Part shown: positions 58,730-64,000 of the stretch, piece by piece
How the letters are laid out: the number at the start of each line of letters is the position of its first letter
Position numbering within the stretch: the stretch's first letter is position 1
NCBI GenBank assembly: GCA_022113835.1
Contig: JAILWY010000012.1
Coordinates: forward strand, 13,144,001 to 13,208,000
Source of the DNA: Atopsyche davidsoni
Taxonomy: Eukaryota; Arthropoda; Insecta; Trichoptera; Hydrobiosidae
DNA length: 64,000 nt
Direction: 5' to 3'
Notes under the pieces: model-generated
Databases searched by the model: none
What the model was told of the DNA's origin: nothing
What the model saw: only the letters and a program-made list of their open reading frames with translations
Made by a program: the position numbers and the translations under genes

Positions 58730-61700
58730 CGCGGGCCCCGCGCGGGCAAGTGTTCGATACGAATTTGCGTCCGGGCGGGCGCGCAGCCGTAAATCTCCCG
58801 CGTAATAGGTGTTTTCGCGATTTTTCTCGCAAAAGGACAGCTAATCCGATGAGACACCGAGGAAATTTTATTTTTGCCTGCCGGGGAGGGCCTAAATTGT
58901 GTTCGTTTTAATGGCTTTCCGGCTGCGATTGGGGTTTTCAGGAATAATGATGACAATCGTTTCATTTGACAAAATTTGTCCTTATATACATACAGCTGCG
59001 GACGAGCTCTACACCGTTACATTTTTTTTTAATTTAAAAGGGAATTCAGTCGGCCCTCGTATAGCGCGGGGATTATGCTTTGTAGAAACTCACGCAACAC
59101 TCACTCCTCCCAGAAAGAGTAGTGAACTATTGTTACTGTCACTAAACCTGTTATTGAATATTTACAAAAACTAAATTTCAATCATTTTTCCAGCATTGTC
59201 TGTGAACTAGATTTTCAAGAATTTATAGTTTGTAATAGTTAGCTACATTTGAGAATATGATTTTCTTCCGGAAATCCCAAAATAATCATCCTGTGCTCCA
59301 TTTAATCAAGTATACTGAGCTCTGAATAAATAATGACTTATTTATCTTTTAACTACCCGGCGTGGTGTTTAATTCGGGCAGTTTTGTGCGAGGCGAGGCG
59401 CCGGAGTAACTCGCTGCAAGAATGACTCACGATAAACTAGCCGTGGGTGCAGATCATAAAGCGGCCAGCAATTACACGAAAAAAACACCAATTTGTTGCG
59501 AAATTTGCATCGCACGGCAGATTCGACGTCACGAAACCGCTGTATCGTACTTTCGGAGTTTTTTGCGGCCGCGAGCTACACGGCCGGGGGCTGCTCGCCG
59601 GGGGCTAATGGAAACTGCGCCTTGTTGGGCCCCTTTCGTGATTAACTGTAAAGTTTTAAGTGATTGGGTCTACCCGCAGCCTTGTTACTCGAAACATTAA
59701 ATATAAGATTGTTTATTGTACTTAACACAATACTGAGTTTATTGAATAAGGCAAGAGCTTACTTTGTGTGCTCTAGAAGTGTGCTTATTATTGGCTACTA
59801 TTTGTTTTAATTGTCTCCCTATTATATTACACACTTTAACGTTTTATAATCCTTGCATGGTTATAACTTCATTTAATTCACAGGCATGCAAATTATTTTT
59901 TTAACCAAGTCAGTAACAGTAACCAATAATTATACATACACGTCTCCAGATTGATCGACTTGCTTTGAAATCATAGAAAACCTGCACCATGACCATCTTT
60001 ATCATAAGGTTTTTTTAAATATAAAAATGAGTAATTAAAAATAATTGTTTTGATAAAACTCGTCTGGAGCTGTAAGCCTCGATGAATCCATTAGACACCA
60101 AGCGATACAGTGTCGGCTTTATGGGCGGGATGGTTTTTTTTTTTTATAAAAATATTAATATGACACGCTCCTGTCGGGGAGGCGCGAGATTACAGGAAAA
60201 AATGGGATCGCTTAAGGTAGCGAGGGGGCGGGGGGTGCAGGTGTCACGTTTTGAATGTAATTGATTATGAATCTTCGAGCGATATTCTTACGGGGGTTTT
60301 GTATTTTTATCCGGCGTTGTACATTGATTGAATGATAGATTATATTCTAAGTCGTTTAGGTATATCTGTCGATACTTTGTTAGTAAAAAAATGTAAGAAA
60401 GACTAAAATTATGTAGTGAGTTAAAAAAAAATATTAATAATAATTAGCCATGACTAGATTATTTGTTTTGTATGCAGTTATTTTAAACAGTTATATTTCA
60501 AATATTAAAAAAAAAAAATTAATCTAAGTTTATATATTATCAACAGTACAATACGGATTGTTTTCTGTAATTTTTTATTCAAATTATATTAAATTAGTGA
60601 ATTTAATTTTTAATAAATGTTAAGCTTAATGTTAAATGTTAAAATATTTCTACTTTGATGCATGCGTTTTTTTAATACTTTTAGTAACATTTAAAACATT
60701 CTGTACAAAAACTTCATGATATGTAATATATGTGAAAGAATTGAAAGGCGGGAAGGTAAAGAAGTTCACTTTTTTCTTTTCAGAGGATGCGAGCAATTAC
60801 CATCAGGTGCTTGTTCGGTGGCCATGGGAGTTTAGAACAAAGCCTGCGAAAGCATGGTGAGCCACCGAAGCTCGGACTTCTCTTTGTCTACAATGATGTG
60901 TTTTTTTTTAATTCCCGCTATGTTATAGTTTTCATTAATAACAAACCAAATTTGTCGCTGAAAAATACTAGAAAACTTTTATACTATAGCCGTTTCCACG
61001 GCGTTTGTAAATGCTGTATAAACATTTTGTACAAAAAAATAGAGTATGAATTATTGAATGCGGTTTATATTCTATATATCAATTTTATTTAACTAGAATA
61101 TTTGAGCTACGAAAACCACAATGATAAAGTGACTATTCGGTAAGGAAGGTAGTTATCTAACTTTTACAGTGAAAATTTTGTGAAAAATAAATTGCATATT
61201 ACCAGGATGCTGTTCATCATAAAAAATCCTGATATTTAGAGGTCATGAGTCGGAAAAGGTGCCTGAGACTAAGTAGAATCATGGTGAAATCTTTTCTTTA
61301 CAAAGTTGTAAAAAATGGTACTAATAGTGTTATTCCCGCGGTTTCCGATCCCTGGAGCGGTTAAGATTAAATTGCATTTTTTATTGAGATCCGCCGCCCT
61401 GCTTTGCTCTCATAAATATTTAATTAATTGACTCATATTTCGCATCGACTTTGCGGGGATATTGACAGTAATTTTCCGCTCATTTAAAGGTTTAATACTC
61501 GAGTACGATCTTTCAGATAATTTGCGACCATAATCGCCGGAAATTTGCATTTTTATGGATCTTGTGATTGTGGATTTTACCAAACAATAACGAAACATAT
61601 TTTAATATAATGCACAGCTTATATGAAAAAAAGAATTAATCTATCACTAAGTCATCATTACTCGCTTGTAGGTATAACTTTTCCATTGCTTTAATTTTTG

Positions 61701-62394
61701 CCAACGGGTTGTTGCCTACTATCAAAAAATGGAGGCACTCCTTGTAATGAAAAATGTGAGATTTTACAGAAAGTTTTTAAAATTAATTCTCGTTTTTCAA
61801 TCCCACGTAAAAAAATGTTTAATCCTTGAATTCGATTGGATGACATTATAAGTTAATAAATTAATTGTATTATAGTGAATTTTCAATTATTTTTCAGTCT
61901 GAAAACCAGACCGCTGTTTTGCTTAATTTTATCAGTCTTGAAATTGAAAGAATATTTAAAATAAATAATATAACTAAAGACATACTTAACTATTATTTGT
62001 GGCTATTAAACTAAATGCTACCATAATTCTACCCCACTAAAAATAATTTAACCAAATAAATGCGTCACTTTAAATATTATTTAAACTGTTTTCGATGTAA
62101 TGGGGTTAGAATTTAGGAAAGCGGAAATATAAATATCTATTTAGACTCCCATAACGTGTCCGTGGCAGTTGAACGGTCGGGTCCCGCGGACACTGAGATT
62201 GGAGCACTCAATACGCGCTATTTGACTGATTTAGGAGACTCATCCCTTCCGAGGGAAGTGCCCATAAATAACGACTGGTTTTGGCCAGTTGTCCAGTGGG
62301 GCACGGGGGCTGCAGGGCCGCAGGGCAGAGAATACCTTTTAATTGTCGCATTAGAATTTTATTACTTCGTATAAAAAAATTTAAAATCAATAAA
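58730..62394. promoter_or_regulatory. Gene-free DNA with GC-richer islands
   Basis: Islands at about 58,740-58,900, 59,350-59,660, 60,065-60,260, 61,330-61,400, 61,435-61,570 and 62,140-62,340, separated by AT-rich stretches. The 59,350-59,500 island contains TCGATAAA-type ACGATAAACTAG, ATCATAAAGCGG and GCAATTACACG (caudal/Hox-like and homeodomain core sites). No coding exon or RNA gene was recognised. Confidence 0.3.
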
Positions 62395-62552
62395 ATACTT
62401 GAGTGATTTTTCTACTTGTTAATTTTTATTGGTGACCGGTTTCGCCAGCATTTCACGTTGGCATTATCAAACTAATAATCAAATAATAAACAACCAATAT
62501 TAAAATGAAATTTCACCGAGTGCTCTCTGTCAAAAATATTGATTACTTGTAT
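62395..62552 (+). mobile_element. Short, internally deleted Penelope-like element remnant
   Basis: AATACTTGAGTGATTTTT, then GGTGACCGGTTTCGCC and CACGTTGGCATTATCAAAC (as in the left end of the complete PLE) are followed within 20 bases by AATATTAAAATG, TTTCACCGAGTGCTCTCTG and TCAAAAATATTGATT (the opposite end plus tail). Both ends in 158 bases indicate a copy that lost its whole interior. Confidence 0.7.
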
Positions 62553-62898
62553 TTGTATATTTTTACGATAAATGTTACGGAATATAAATTGATAAATATA
62601 TATAAAAATAAAGTTATTACATTTTTGAGACCGAGTGAAGTGAATTATCATAAATACGGCATGATGTTCATTTTAAGAGTTGTTTGATAAAATAAATTGT
62701 TTTTTTACTGACGTCATGAAAACAACGCTTTAATTTGATTGTTTTATAGACTTCATATCACAAATACACTAAAATCAGCTATTAACGTTATTATTTCAAA
62801 AATTTCATGATATGATTATTTACAAGCACAGTTTTGATAGATCTCCGACTGCACATATTATTGTGACAATTTTCACAGACAAGAGTCGTCGGCCGGGG

Positions 62899-63015
62899 CA
62901 GGGGCGGACCTGGCGGGGCAGGGGCTGGGGCAGGGCAGGGGCAGGGGCAGGGGCAGGGGCAGGGGCAGGGGCAGGGGCAGGGCAGGGGCAGGGGCAGGGG
63001 CGGAGGCGGGCGGGG
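62899..63015 (+). repeat. (GGGGCA)n minisatellite, G-quadruplex-prone
   Basis: A hexamer array GGGGCA with about ten near-perfect units in 62,937-63,001, and degenerate units outside. The plus strand has regularly spaced G4 runs. Continued GC-rich complex sequence follows to about 63,190. The long frame here (62812-63210) is a Gly/Ala repeat artefact. Confidence 0.9.
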
Positions 63016-63237
63016 TGTCTATTATCGAGTGTCGCCGGCCCGGGGGCTGCGGGCAGCGGGGCTGACGGATGGGCGGCGGAGAGTTACGGCTGCAGTGGCG
63101 GACAATTGCGGCTTGGATGGATCACCGCCGGGTTCTTTATTTTAATGTACGAGAGTCGCGATGTGGCAACTCGGTCGACCGGGAAAAAGCTCGCATACCT
63201 GTTCACCTAAATCCCCTTTTTTATATATTTATTCTAG

Positions 63238-63635
63238 CCATGAAACTGAAGTGAGGATTGAGACAGAACGTAGTACATTTAACAACTTGAGAAAAGTATT
63301 AGGTGCCAGAGACATAACATTGAAAACTCACTGGAGCTTCACCAAATGTTAAGGCCTACAATGCGAAAAATGTGACATTAAAGGAGAATTCTTAAAATAC
63401 CGCATCACAGATGAAAGGGTCTGAAAAATGATAACACTTGACGGTGGTAAAAAAGCGTAAGGACTTCTTTTTGGCTATATATATATAAAAAATATAGCAT
63501 CCTAGTAAAGGAGCATTTGAAGGAGGAAACTTTTATGGATGCTGAATGAAGTTGAGAATGTGGCCTCGGATAAACATGTGCTCAGTGATATTGCCACCAA
63601 CCTCCTCCGAAGAGAGGCACTTGAAAAATAATATT
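63238..63635 (+). mobile_element. Internally deleted non-LTR retrotransposon
   Basis: The plus strand reads EVRIETERSTFNNLRKVLGAR and ITLKTHWSFTKC, the same RT segment as in the 10,385 element, then a stop. At 63,575-63,635 comes a 3' end with CCACCAACCTCCTCCGAAGA followed by GAGGCACTTG, equivalent to the CCTCAGAGGAGAGGC end of the other copies. It ends against the PLE fragment at 63,655. Confidence 0.65.
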
Positions 63636-63654
63636 TATATATATTGATAAAAAA

Positions 63655-63797
63655 TCAATATTTTTGACAGAGAGTACTTGGTGGAATTCCATTTTAATAT
63701 TTTTGAATAAAATACTTGAGTGACTTTCCACATTTTTATTTTTATTAGTGACCGGTTTCGCCAACTTTTCACGTCGGCATTATCAAACAGAGTATAT
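63655..63797 (-). mobile_element. Penelope-like element end fragment with tail
   Basis: On the minus strand it contains ATGCCGACGTGAAAAGTTGG, CGAAACCGGTCACTAATAAA and TCACTCAAGTATTTTATTC, then AAAATGGAATTCCACC and the tail GTACTCTCTGTCAAAAATAT, collinear with 40,840-40,975 of the complete element. The few differences show it is older. Chance frames here (63582-63764, 63635-63835) repeat the same AKPVTNKNKN stretch seen before the zinc-finger ORF, because both read PLE sequence. Confidence 0.8.
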
Positions 63798-64000
63798 ACA
63801 TTGATCTCAATAAAAAAAAAACCTAGTTTGTACATATTATGTACAATTTAAAAATACGAGAACACATGGTGTTTTTGGATGTATGGTATTTATTTAATTA
63901 TAAACTTATCAATTATATTTAGATCAGTTACTCTTGACGTGCTTTCAGTTTTAAGGGTATTTCAGAAACGGGGCGATGGTCTCGTAAAGTGGGGCGGTTT
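63798..64000. other. Right edge, no feature recognised
   Basis: AT-rich sequence to about 63,960, then a slightly GC-richer end. No exon could be identified. Confidence 0.4.

Noticed and set aside
1..64000. CRISPR arrays, bacterial-type operons or a viral genome
   Set aside because: No regularly spaced direct repeats of CRISPR type, no polycistronic layout and no viral genes were seen; all genes have spliceosomal introns or standard eukaryotic single-exon form.

Overview
The window is nuclear DNA of an animal, most probably an insect. Genes are split by short and long GT-AG introns, intergenic DNA is AT-rich, and the recognisable proteins (a Mohawk-type TALE homeodomain protein, heteromeric amino-acid transporter light chains, mitochondrial ribosomal protein L10, AAMP, a PX-domain sorting nexin) look arthropod. 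Lepidoptera is my best guess, but nothing in the sequence proves the order.

Layout, left to right. 1-3,070: first coding exon (minus strand) of an SLC7 amino-acid transporter whose remaining exons lie off the left edge, with a GC-rich promoter behind it. 3,071-6,176: AT-rich DNA without a gene. 6,177-8,063: AAMP, four coding exons, minus strand, head-to-head with mRpL10 (8,585-9,941, three exons, plus strand) across about 520 bp. 10,385-11,060: decayed non-LTR retrotransposon. 12,263-13,778: Mohawk homeobox gene, three coding exons, minus strand, with a strongly GC-rich upstream region to about 14,670. 15,848-17,065: Penelope-like element (PLE) remnants around a SINE-like repeat. 18,059-31,122: a complete second SLC7 transporter, seven exons, 477 aa, plus strand. 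34,000-35,541 and 36,739-41,009: two tandem minus-strand BTB-like/C2H2 zinc-finger genes. 41,754-43,479: a five-exon sorting nexin of the SNX20/21 type. 43,480-64,000: about 20 kb with no protein gene found. It holds a hAT-type MITE, one tRNA-Met(CAT) gene, LINE, SINE and PLE pieces, several G-rich minisatellites, and many short GC-richer islands that look like regulatory DNA.

The most interesting point is the second zinc-finger gene. A nearly complete, very young PLE (38,155-40,982; reverse transcriptase plus GIY-YIG endonuclease; 287-bp inverted terminal repeats that I read as identical) sits inside its coding sequence, just after the start codon, between two copies of a 12-bp target-site duplication. 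Taking the element and one duplication copy out conceptually gives back an in-frame ATG and an N-terminus the same length as the neighbouring paralogue's. The sequenced allele is therefore interrupted by a retroelement. The element end also happens to be open in frame with the zinc-finger ORF, but provides no ATG.

The genes do not form a functional pathway. The arrangement is ordinary eukaryotic gene neighbourhood, with two local relationships: a probable shared AAMP/mRpL10 promoter, and a tandem duplication of zinc-finger genes.
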